Assembly (NCBI GenBank): GCA_023014335.1
Contig: JAECYW010000005.1
Location: forward strand, 744,001-808,000
Length of the DNA: 64,000 nt
Source: Galerina marginata
Lineage: Eukaryota; Basidiomycota; Agaricomycetes; Agaricales; Galerinaceae
Direction: 5' to 3'
In this document: piece after piece, positions 46,353-57,295 of the stretch
How positions within the stretch are numbered: position 1 is the first letter of the stretch
Layout of the letters: each line of letters begins with the position of its first letter
Made by a program: the position numbers and the translations under genes
Notes under the pieces: generated by a model
Told to the model about the DNA's origin: nothing
Databases searched by the model: none
The model's input: the letters and a program-made list of their open reading frames with translations, nothing else

Positions 46353-47455
46353 GGGCTCCTGAGAACCTTGACCAGTGAAAACGTAAACCGTGGTAGGTTG
46401 AGAAGCCTCAGCCGACCCATGGAGGACCTTTTCACCTCGGTCGTTCGTGGTCTCGATACCGATGACGACAATGTTGCCGTCGCGCATGCCGATATGACGG
46501 AGCTTGACTTCCAGTGCGTCGCCAGGAAGAACCATGCCGACGAAGGTAAACGTCGTATCTAGATGAATGATGACTGATGAGAAAAATGTAACGAGAAGTT
46601 AAAAAGTAATTAGCCGTACGCAATAACGCGGTCTGGGCGGCCATTTGCGACAATGTTCTCAACATAGCGGTGCGTGGCAGCACTGGACCAAAGGCCATGG
46701 GGAATAGTAGCAGGAAGCGAGGCGAAGTCGGAGAAGTACGGATTTATGTGAATAGGATTGAAGTCGCCAGAAATCTTGGAATAAGGTTCGTTCGTTAAAG
46801 GAGCGCTGAAAGCGGTGGAAATGTCGGCAACCAAGAGAGAATACCCTTCGTTGGCGAGGGGGGTAGTTAGACCAAGGGGAGTTCCATGGCGCTGAAGGTA
46901 AGAAAGGACCGGGTTTCCCTGCGAGTCATCCTGTTGGAAATCAACTGATCCAACCTTGACCAACACCTTCACTTGGTTGCGAACGAAAATATCGCCATTA
47001 ACAGAGACCTTGCGGAAGGCCGTCCGGTCCTTGAGGGCAACTTGAGACAGGATACGGAAAATGAGAGTGGTACCGTCAAGGAGAGGTGACGCTGAATTCT
47101 CCCAGTGAAACCACTCTTGGAATGCAAAACGCCAACTGCAGCGTCGTTCTCCAAAAGAACACTATAGTCGGGCTCTTCCGTTGTGTCGAATGTGTTCTCG
47201 TAGTCAACGAAGCGGCCACGGTATAAGAACGCGGAGACCACTTCGATCACGCGCTGCCCCTGACGGTAAACATGTCCCTTGACCTTGACGATCTTGCCCT
47301 CCAGTGCATTGATGATGGCGACGATTCGAGCTTCGGCTTTGCATACATCGCCAACAGCCAAAGACTTGGCACCGTTGACCATGCGGCTTTGAAAGGTGAA
47401 CAAGTGACAAAAGATCGCCATCAATGGCTGGGGGGAATATGGACTTCATGATGGC
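46353..47455 (-). pseudogene. FAS1: Fatty acid synthase beta subunit fragment, frameshifted
   Basis: Part of the cytosolic fungal type I fatty acid synthase beta chain. The minus strand encodes MKSIFPPAIDGDLLSLVHLS, MVNGAKSLAVGDVCKAEARI, VKVKGHVYRQGQRVIEVVSAF and FDTTEEPDYSVLLENDAAVG. Then comes the MaoC-like hot-dog dehydratase with ISGDFNPIHINPYFSDFAS (catalytic D and H present) and IPHGLWSSAATHRYVEN. After an intron near 46620-46560 follow MVLPGDALEVKLRHIGMRDG and the start of the acyltransferase domain, VYVFTGQGSQE, where homology stops and BEACH sequence begins. Frameshifts lie at about 47400, 47110, 46540 and probably 46980. Upstream domains (acetyltransferase, enoyl reductase) and the rest of the acyltransferase are missing. 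It cannot encode a working enzyme. Confidence 0.87.
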
Positions 47456-49096
47456 CTAAGCGCTTCTGGTGCATATAGCAGATCTGGTTTCATAAATGCA
47501 GGGCCTATTAGATTGTTACAACTGATTGACATAATTTCGACGTGTCGCGTTAACAAGGCAATTGTAGCCAATCATTGTGATATGTGGCATAAAATTTGCG
47601 TGGTGATGGTCTGAATGAATAGTGCATACCCAGGGGTTGAATATGCAGGACCAAATGCTGTTTCCTATGCGTAACAGGGCTGCTTGAAATCATGAGCACT
47701 GTACCAAATAACAGGTATCGAGTGCGACCTGGATCATGACTTGCGGTATGCGAAAGGGCATAGAAGTTGTGGGAGGACGTTGAGGGCGAAGAGGAAAGAG
47801 GAGAACCCTTTTATGAAGCGCGTGGAATGGAAAATGAGGGCAACCATTGCCCGACGTGAGTCGTGGTTAATTGGCTGGACACTTTGGTAGCCGGAAACAG
47901 AGGGGCCATATCTGCAACAAGTTGTATTTATCAGCTATATTTCGAGGGAAGAATGGGAGAGAAATTGGCTAAATGCTCACCAACAAACCTTCATAATTTC
48001 ATGCTCAATTGCGCCATTCCTTCCACCAACGCCCCTCTCTATGCTCAGCGGCGAGACCTGTGGGTCTACCCCGCGTTCATATCAGCACTAGCCGCAGCGC
48101 CGAGCCCATTCGCGCTTACGGCAGAGATGAAGGACGAGGGCGGCGCAGACCGCTCCCTGTCGCGAGAGCATCAGAGGAGCTTGATGAGCAATTCTTCAAA
48201 GTCCTGGGATGATGCGGTCGAGCGACTCGGACCAGATATTCGCTGGGCTCCTCCGTCAGAATGCTCCCGCCGATGACCTTTGCCTATTGTGTCATCAATT
48301 CTTGTTAGAGGCAATTAGTTAATGTTCAAATAAAAATAACTTACCTCTTCTGTAAAATGAACTATCTTCTTTTTTTCAAGCAATCAGCCACGGCGTCGGC
48401 CTGAGCAATTGAACGGAATTCAAGGGCACATTCGTGGCCGTGCTCTCTGCAGACACCGAGGATGTAGTTTGTTCGTGGTTCCCATCGAAGCCGACCTTGA
48501 ACTTTAGCTCGTCTATTAACATTGATGTCGGAATGACGACAGCAGTTGAACCCAGGTGTGAACCTGGCGCTGGGATAGGTCCATCAGTACCGGGATAAGA
48601 AGGGATAACAATGCTCCGTGTTAGACGTAAGTTCCCCTGGCGTCGGGAAGCCTGGAGAAGCTTGAAGCGGTTTTGATGCGATATGTCGTTTCGTGGCGTC
48701 AATCGACGGTATTCCGAGTGAACGATGAGCAATATTGGCAGCAGAACGATCACCAAGCTTGTAAATCAGAAATTTAAATTTAAAGGCTCGCTCCAGAGTC
48801 CATCTGCCGCAATCACCAAATGCGCATGCGTCACAAACTTGAGTATGTACATGTCACATGTCACAGCTACAACCGAACTTTCCAATCCATCCTCAAATCC
48901 TATTCCCTGCCGGGTCTGTATCGGGAAAGCCCATTATAGAATCCCAGGGTATATTTCTTCACTTTGGACCGATCATTTCTAGGTTACCTACTTAAACAGG
49001 GCGCTTTGCGAACGCAATTCCGCATTATCTCGTCTCTGCCGAGGCTGTGCAAGTCTTTTCGTCCCTCTGCCTCCTATACTTGGAAAGGCGCCCGAA
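47456..49096. other. Gene-poor stretch with short open frames
   Basis: Plus-strand 47863-48276 (137 codons) and an overlapping frame ending SSDSDQIFAGLLRQNAPADD at about 48300 look weakly coding but match nothing I know. On the minus strand 48756-48376 is open and begins with a hydrophobic run (IVLLPILLIV) but lacks an ATG. No confident gene. Confidence 0.35.
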
Positions 49097-52000
49097 ATGC
49101 CTTTCTGCCAGTGTTCGGTCAATCAGTGTGGGAGCGTCCCCGGTGGGACTGAGGTAGACCAGAGAACATACGACCGACATGCAGTAGCCGAGTATCGAAA
49201 GAAGGGCAAAGCGACACGGGCTGAAGCACTCCATAGGACGAACGAGGTCATCGAATCTTTCGTCACATCAATGTCTCTTGCAGACAAGGTCTCAGGTCCC
49301 ATGATGCAGTCTGGGGGCAGGCTGTGGGCGATGAATACGCCACTTCGTTCAGATGTCGACCGGTTGGACACACATCTTGCTGCGGGTGTACAAGAGCCGT
49401 CATCGTCCAGAGGGTCAGCACCCCTCACTTCTAAAAAAATGCGTCTCGGCGAATTTTTTGATCGGTTGAAGACCATCGAACAACGATTTGGAGAGGTTTC
49501 TACATCAACATCCTCCAAGATCAGATCCATCGGTGTCCCAGTTAATAAAACTCAGGCGTTTCCACTTGAGATAGAGCTTCAGAACGTCCGAGATCTCAAA
49601 TCAGAATTGCAGGGCATCAAGACAAGCTTCGTAGAAGTAACCTCTGCAAAAGAGAGCATCGAAGAACGTTTAGATGGCCTTCTTGAGGAGCTCAGAGATG
49701 CTCGGAAATCGTGGCAATTACAAGCAAGTAAATGCGGAACTGCTACCTCCTCTGACTCAAATATAATGGAGTACGACACGGGTGATTGGTTTGGTCCATT
49801 CTTCAACTTATATCTCGCTAATGCTTTTTGCACAGAGCATCACCACCGCAGCATTTTGGAAGGCGTAAACCCGATAATTCAGGCGATGATCTTCACCATA
49901 GCGGCGTTACAGATTGTCTCCAAGGCCTCGCGCTCAGCGTGTCGCTTTGTCTTGGAAATGATGGGCTACATCGTTAAACTTGTCATCCTCGGGTCTCAAA
50001 GTAATATATCCCCTCAAACAGCAAAACTTCTCCATGACCTTCCTATCGACCCCGACTCTGCGACAAATCAATTTCGGCTGGATGGAAAATCTACCATTTT
50101 CGCTGTTTGCCCTGATCCTAATTGTCACCGCACATATAAACCAGAGTTCCGGGAAGGTTGTCCAGTAGCCGAGTACCCAAAATATTGCAAGCATAGACGG
50201 TTTCGAAATGGCCCTATGTGTGGAACCGTTCTTACTCGACCTCGAATCATCAAGGATCTTGAAATTCAGGTGCCGATCAAAACCTTTGTTTCCTTTGATT
50301 TCAAAGACTGGCTTGCTGCAATGCACTCAAGGCGTGGGTTTGAGGACCGTGCAAGTGATGCTTGGAAGAAGAAAGGTTCTGGAGAGCAAATGCATGATAC
50401 TTTTGATGCCGAGTTTCTTCGTAACTTCAAAGGCCCCAATGGGAAGCTCTTTAGCGAAACCACTGGGAATGAAGGTCACTATGTGTTTACCCTTTGTGTG
50501 GATTTTTTCAATCCATATTCCAACAAGCAAGGAGGGAAAAAGGCATCTGTTGGAATTATTTCCCTTGTCTGCCTTAACCTCCCTCCAGAAGAACGCTACA
50601 AGCCAGAGAACATGTTCCTTGCTGGCATAGTACCTGGGCCAAATGAACCTCCACTGAATTCTTTAAACCATTATTTGACACCACTTGTTGATGACCTCCT
50701 CGATTTCTGGGAACCTGGTGTATGGTTTTCACGCACCTGCAATTATCCTTCTGGTCGTGTGGTTCAATGTGCTCTGATCGCCGTAGTTTCGGATCTTCCT
50801 GGTGCCCGAAAAACAGCAGGGTTTGCTTCCTTCAAACATGAGCATTTTTGTTCTGTTTGTCACTGTACAAAATCAAAGGAGGGATATGGTAGTACAAATT
50901 ACGAATCCTGGAAGAAGAGGACAAATACTGAGTGCCGACACTGGTCAACAATGTTTGCTGAAGCTCTTGATGAAGCTTCCCAACGAGCAGCATTTGACGC
51001 TTCAGGCATCCGCTACTCTGAACTATCTCGTCTCCCATATTTTGATCTGGTTCGATCTATTGTCGTCGATGCTATGCATAACCTATTTCTTGGCCTCATC
51101 AAGGAACATTTCCGTAACGTCATCGGTATTGGCCAGTCCAAGACAAATGAGGATGCAGTTATTCTTGTTGACCTGTCTCAACCTCCCACTGACTTCACTG
51201 ATAATGAACAAAAGTCGTTGAAGCAGCTTCAAAAGCAGCTTCAGAACCCCCTCAATGAACAGATACAAGCTTCACCAGAAAAAGTCATGAAGAAACTCGA
51301 ACGCATGCATAACAGAGCACTTGCCTTTGCTTGTGTTGAGCTTGAAGTCGATGAAAGCACTATATTTATGGATGATAATGGAAAGGCTGTTCAATCAAGG
51401 AAAGTCTGTGCTGAAAAGCTCCTAGCTTGGGTAAGTAGTGAGTCTGTTTCTGAACATGACAGAAATTGAAATTTTTTAGCGTTTCAACCAAATGGAGCAA
51501 CGGGATGCCGGTGCAGATACTTTTACTCGTCTTCGGCAAGTTTTAACAGACGATGAGTTACGAAAGATGTGGTCAGATTTATCAGAAATAACGAAACCAT
51601 CATGGGTTTCTCCTGTTCCGTCAAACCTTGGTGCTGCGTCTCATGGGAAGCTTAAAGCAGACCAATGGCGTACACTAGGGGTTACACATCTCCCTCTTAT
51701 TCTTTTCAAGCTTTGGGGTTTGCATGACTCTGATGACTCACGATCGCAAAAGTGTAGGGAAATATTAAATGTCACAGTTGACCTAATTTCAGCTGTTATT
51801 CTCGCCTCATCCCGCACGTCCTCTCCTGCAATTGCAACTGCATATCTGTCCCACATGAAGGCTTACATGGAAGGCATCAAAAACATCTTCCCGCAATACA
51901 AATTCCTGCCCAACCATCATATGTCGTTACATTTGTATGATTATCTCCTTCTATTTGGACCTGTACACTCCTGGTGGACATTCCCATTTGAGCGGATTAT

Positions 52001-52889
52001 TGGAATGCTGGAGCGGATTCCGACAAATTTCAAATTTGGTACGTCATTGCCGGGCAAGGACAACCCTCAGCTTGATCATAATAATTTTTTCTTAGGCCAG
52101 CTAGAAAAGACGATTTCAGAAAGCTTTACCCGCTCTGCCAACCTCCGGGCTATGGTTTACAAGCCCAACCAATATCCCCAAGTTGTAGATGCCTGTCAAC
52201 CTATCTTCAATCGGCTAGTTGACCCTCAAATCCGTAGCACACTGACGTCTGACATAGCTGGTTTTGCGTCGATCTTCCAAGAACCTGGAATTGAATCAGA
52301 GTGGGCATGGAATCCTCACCTTGCTACACAGCTATCAGCCGAGCTGAGGAAGGCACTTCTTGGTTACAACCCAACCATCAACACACAGAAGGCACAATTT
52401 ATGACCCATGTCGTTCTTCGTGGATTGCGTTTCACCACTCTTAAAAAACATTACGGAAACTCCTGTGTTATGATCAAAAACTCGTCTACGGGCCCTTCAT
52501 GCTCTCCTGGTGTTATCCAGTTGATTTTCAAGATACCGGTCTCAGAGAATAACCATGCTATTCACACTCTCGTTGCGATCCGCTGTTTCAAGAAACTGCC
52601 GACATCCCTCATTAAACAACCAAGATACCCCCTACTTGGGTTGTCTGTCTGGGATGTAGAGCTTGGGGAACTTGAAATATTCAAAATCCAGGATATCGAC
52701 TGCCACTTTGCGTCTCTTTCTTCTGAAATTTCTGGGAAAGCCGTTGTGTTGATTGCCTCTCTCTCTAGGGTGAGTTCTCTACATTGCCCGCCCTGATCAG
52801 TACTAAATCAGCTTCATCAGGTAGTACCTGCTATCCCTCACCATTCAGACAGTAATGAGCCAGATCTGGAGGATGTAGAATTTGAATAA
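49097..52889 (+). CDS. CACTA/EnSpm-type (Tnp2) transposase, apparently intact
   Basis: DDE transposase of the Tnp2 family. Three exons in one frame (49097-51430, 51480-52769, 52821-52889) give about 1230 residues. A coiled-coil-like stretch (about residues 150-210, with ESIEERLDGLLEELRDA) follows the N-terminus. A cysteine/histidine cluster (CPDPNCHRTY ... CPVAEYPKYCKHRRF ... C) and IKTFVSFDFKDWLAAMHSRR mark the Tnp2 entry region. The catalytic acids expected for the family are visible in LCVDFFNPYSNKQGGK, then VVDAMHNLFLGLIKEHF and WTFPFERIIGMLERI. NLPPEERYKPENMFLAGIVPG is the diagnostic segment after the first D. No stops or frameshifts. Neither CACTA termini nor a second element-encoded gene could be placed with confidence. 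Family call is strong; activity is inferred. Confidence 0.87.
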
Positions 52890-53445
52890 ATGTAGACATG
52901 AAAATGCTTCCACATCTTATGCATTGCGTTGCTGTCCCAGTCCACCTCCGCCTCGGCCATGCCCCACCTTGTCAACTGTGTGACCCCCGGGCCATGTCAA
53001 TCATAGGTCAAAAGAGTCGGATTGCGCTCCATAACTGTGGGTGCCAGTCATAGGGCGCGAGCTTCTTACGAATGATCTTGCGTTTGGATAAATAAGAGTA
53101 TAGTTTCAGTTTTAATATACACTGCGTGGATCACTGCACGATTTTGCGGGACAATGGAGGAGAAAGGTACGAGTAAAACGTATTTGTGTAATGCTGCAAG
53201 TTTCTCGTCGCTTACATACTTCAGAAAATCCGGCGGTATTTTTACTATTCAAATAGCTTGTAAGACACTGTCTAGGAAAAGCAGCCTTGAATTCGCCTTT
53301 ACCTATCTCTCAAAATTGACAACACCGGACAACTTATCGACAGTATTGCACAATAAAGGGATGACTTCATCATCATGGCCTTGCTGCGGCAATTCAAGCC
53401 TTTTTGATCTGTAGTGAAAGAAAATGAGAAGGGGTGTTGACGAAT
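52890..53445. other. Intergenic region
   Basis: An 86-codon plus-strand open frame at 53154-53414 (ATG) is the only open stretch; it has no recognised motif and is doubtful. Otherwise nothing seen. Confidence 0.4.
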
Positions 53446-53448
53446 GGC

Positions 53449-54940
53449 TCAACATACAGGAGGAGCCGGATCTGTCACTTCCATGTCGACGTCGTCAGGC
53501 GGCACGCTTGATTTGTCACGATCGCCGCTGATCAGAGGTGCCGGTAAACGCGATTGTTCAACGCGACCGGCGACGATCGCAGGCGTAAGTGTGGGTTGGC
53601 GTGCTGGTGATGGATGGGCAGGTTCGCGTGGCATAGATCTTGATGGCGTTTCGGATGCAGTGGTGGGGGCAGCATCTGCCGACTCGGAGTCTGCAGTGGC
53701 GGTGGTGGTAGGTACGTGGGCTTGTCTGTCCTGGTCGGCCTCTGCAGATCTCAATGCTTGGAAATTTTAATCAACCACTGCAAGACCAAATAACAGAAAG
53801 GACTTACCTGCAGCCTCTTCTTTAGCCGCGCGTTGAGCAGCGCTTCTTGCAATTGGGTCGCGAATTCGACCGTCTGGACCAACAGCCTTCTTCATCTTCT
53901 TCGCAGCTGTGGACTTTGGGAGCCCCGGAACCTGCCTGTAAAGAAGTAGTGAGCGAAGAGTTGCAACTCGAGGAAAGGATGTGTTACTCATTCCACCACT
54001 TCAAGGCCTTGATGACCCATGGATCCTCGGGGTCGTCCTCGAACATACGAACAATGTTCTGATAGAAAACATTGTATTCGAAAGACCTATCATTGAGGAC
54101 CCACCCCATTCCACGTAAGCCAATGCGAACCTTGATGAGCATCATTAGCATCAAGTGAAGCCGGTTTGAGCAGATTTAATACTCACCATGACGCAGACAT
54201 ACGCGACAGCGCGACCTGTTACCTCGGTGAGTTTGTGAATACGGGCTTTACTGGGCCGACCCTTTGCGGTTGACATGGGTTCCAGTGCCGATTGCGGGCT
54301 TGTAAAATAACCTCGAAAGGCCTTGAATACCAGGTTGTCAGCATGCAATACTACATATACGTACTAAATTAAAGAACTTACAATTGGAAGCAAATTCCCT
54401 CGAAAAAGGCCTTTGCGGTCATCTTCGACATCCGGACTGGTGCTGGTTGGGTACAGATATGCCGGCCATTCTGATTCACTAATCTCAATCTCTCCGTTGT
54501 TGGCATCCTCCATGATTTGCCTGTGAATGTATTTAGACATGAAGGATAGGGTAACAACAAACTTACAGGAGCTCCTCCGGATGGCAAAAAAGGTGGTCAT
54601 GCATGGCCATGGGGTAAAGAAGTGAAGCACCAACCCCAGCTCATTTTTGGTACAGGCAACCGACAGTCCTCCCTGTCGTAGTCGATACGATTACAGTCCC
54701 ATTTGATGTACTCACAGATGGAGCCATTGATGTGGGAAACATCCGAGTGAGTTTCGTGCACTTTGTGATTGAGTTTCGAGCTGGAACCAATCAAAGCATT
54801 AGAGACTATATTTTTGATAGCATATATGTACTTACCATGTGTACGAGGTTTTGTAACGCCCGCGGATGATCAGTACCGGCTAGCGTGACAGCCTCGAGAG
54901 ACGGTGTAGTTTGATGATAGCGTTGTAAACCTTAAGCTCC
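53449..54940 (-). CDS. Agaricomycete hypothetical protein (DUF6698-like), multi-exon
   Basis: Function unknown. The minus strand has a run of small exons with good splice sites: about 54940-54839 (LEAVTLAGTDHPRALQNLVH), about 54780-54570, 54520-54383 (DVEDDRKGLFRGNLLPI), 54328-54189 (KARIHKLTEVTGRAVAYVCV), 54132-53993 (RIGLRGMGWVLNDRSFEYNV and EDPEDPWVIKALKWWN), 53940-53808 (basic, AAKKMKKAVGPDGRIRDP) and 53755-53449 (Ser/Thr/Pro-rich tail, stop). The block KGLFRG ... VTGRAVAYVCV ... FYQNIV ... WVIKALKWWN is the signature of a family I recall as DUF6698, abundant in mushrooms and often near transposons. The 5' end is uncertain; an open exon at 55203-54982 could belong, but an in-frame stop intervenes. 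Confidence 0.55.
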
Positions 54941-55259
54941 ACTGCGATGCCGCTAAAGAATATGTCAACAGGTTGTATTTGTTAGAAGGTGCATATACGT
55001 ACGTTTCCGAAGCTTGGGGGTGTCTTCGTCCTCTTCATTGGTGTGTTGTCCAAGCCCAGTAAAGAAAACCGAGGTGAGATTCGCGTATGGATGGGGAAAT
55101 CCATCTCGCTGCGAGCAAAATTGAGCTCAACAACGACAACAAAGCCAAAGTGACCATAAACGGAAGTTGTGCGGTTTTCAAACGTTGAAGTTGACAAGTT
55201 CAAATCCGACCTCGGTTATGTAATGCAGTCATTTTTCTCTTGGTTCATGAAAAAGTGTA

Positions 55260-56785
55260 ATGGTTAAACCGTCCAAATGTCCAGGATGCAAAAATGAATT
55301 CCCCGCTGGTCAATCATATTCCCAACACGTCAATTCCTGTAAACACTGCCAACGAGCTCGCAGAATGTAAGTTCCAATCTACTCGATTATAATGAAATTA
55401 AAAATTGGATAGGGAGAGTCCGAGCACAAGCGTTCAAAACAATTCTATCCCTGTGTGCGCAAGGGTGACCATGTCCGAGGGATTGCACGCCACGTCTTCA
55501 GGGAACGAACACTTTTCCGGGCACAGCGTGTGATGAAGACAGGGTAGCACCTTGAAAAAACTACTCCTCTCGAGGATGAGGAAGCACTTAGACCGACGCC
55601 TCCAGAAAATCACCACCATATCTCCAAAGATGTTTGTCATTTGTTCGTCATAAGGTGGATGTACCCAAATGATTGGCAGATAATCGTAAAGTAAGGCCCT
55701 TGTGGTACGTTTATCTCCTTTTTCCCTATTTCTTATTCTATATCTGTCATTCAATTAGAACTTCTGTTGCAACTCAAGGACCACCTCCTCAGTCGGCTAC
55801 GCAATTCCGATGGCCAAGAAACCACATTCACAATCAAAGACCACTCAACTATATCAATTCTCAACAACCGTATCTATCGCCACAGTCTTGCGCGTCAACT
55901 ACACAACTTACGACGTGCGCCGTGCCCAAGATTCTCTCAACCCACGAACTCACGGCGACATCATGGTCCTGTCTCGTGAAGACGACCCCGAGAATGCGCA
56001 TCCTTGTTGGTACGCACACATTGTGGGGATTTTCCATGCCATGATCACGCAGATGAGGGCTAATTCGAGGTGGTCCGAGCCAAAAAAAAAAATGGAATTT
56101 CTTTTTGTGCGGTGGTTCAGGTTTGACACAAAGGAACCAGGAGGATGGAAAGCCAAAAGATTGCACCAGGTCGGCTTTCTTGACGGCGATGACCCCTCTG
56201 CATTTGGTTTTCTTGACCCAGCTGACGTGATTCGCGCCGTGCACCTTATTCCTTGATTTTCTTGGAGTCGGACTGGTGACTTTCTTGGCCCATCCATCGC
56301 TCGATCATTACTGGACTAAGATGAGGACTGGGTTTGTTACTATGTCAACATGTAAGTTTTCTATCTCACATGCATTAGCCTGTTTCTCATATTTTCATGA
56401 TAGGTTTGCTGACCGTGATATGATGATGTGATTTCGAGGCGGCGGTGTTGGCCATGCATAAATCAGGGCCGCGACAGACGTGTTCAAAAAAGATCGAGAC
56501 GCGATGGATATCAGTTCTCGGGACAGTCGTCAGAAACCGCACACGGAAGCTCAGGAAGGCGAAGATCAGGACAACCCCGACGTTGACGAGAATCAGACCC
56601 AAGGCTGCGACGATGACGAGCTCTCAGAATCCGAGCTCATTGACTACGGCTACGAGGACGAGGAGGAAATTGACGAGGAAGGCGAGGAAGGCGAGGATGA
56701 CATCGAAAAGAAACCCGAGGAAGGCGAGGATGGAGGAGAAGGAGTCGTTGAAGACCTGGCTACACTTGGTTACGCAGAGTACTGA
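55260..56785 (+). pseudogene. Plavaka-type transposon remnant: zinc-finger exon joined to C-terminus
   Basis: Exon 1 (55260-55366) encodes KCPGCKNEFPAGQSYSQHV followed by NSC, the C2H2-type finger found at the N-terminus of Plavaka transposases. After an intron the frame stops within about 40 codons. Then 55810-56256 encodes the Plavaka C-terminal block (VRRAQDSLNPRTHGDIMVLS, HPCWYAHIVGIFHA, EFLFVRWFRFDTKEPGG, GFLDPADVIRAVHLIP). Past a stop, DEDWVCYYVNM|intron|FADRDMMM, GGGVGH and FKKDRDAMDISSRDSRQ follow, interrupted by three or more TGA/TAG codons. The acidic tail (56500-56785) is still open. The whole DDE core, about 600-700 residues in relatives, is missing. It is thus an internally deleted and mutated copy, oriented opposite to its two gene neighbours. 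Confidence 0.8.
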
Positions 56786-57290
56786 GTGCGACCCTCAATG
56801 TACCCTTTCTCTCTTTTAAGAGCTCGCAATAATTCTATGGGTCTCATATTCGTTCATACAAATTTTACTCTGTTTATATTCGGCTCAATTTTATTCCAAA
56901 TATATTCTCTCATATTTCGAGACCACAATGACATGCGGATGGGACAATTTGAAGCTCTTATATATATTCGCCGAAACTGAATATATTAAAAGTGCACTTT
57001 TGCTGATGGCCTGTGTGTGATAGTTTGGTAACATTTTATTTTCGAATTTACGCCCAAGCGTTCACGGGTAATTTACAGCTAAGTTCATATCGGTAGGCCG
57101 AAACGCTAAAATTACATAGGTCGCTTAGAATTCTTCCCTGAGCAGGGTCCAAAGGTGCAGCGAGCCGACAGCCGGATCTCCAATTTTGATGACCAGGCCT
57201 TGGACCAGGCTCATCGGCTCTCGTTCGAGAGTGATGTAGCAAGCCTCCCATGCGTCCGCCTGCCACCAGGGCCCAGGCGGCGAAGCCGTC
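56786..57290. other. Intergenic, AT-rich then GC-richer
   Basis: No gene recognised between the Plavaka tail and the stop of the minus-strand gene. Confidence 0.5.
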
Positions 57291-57295
57291 TGCGA

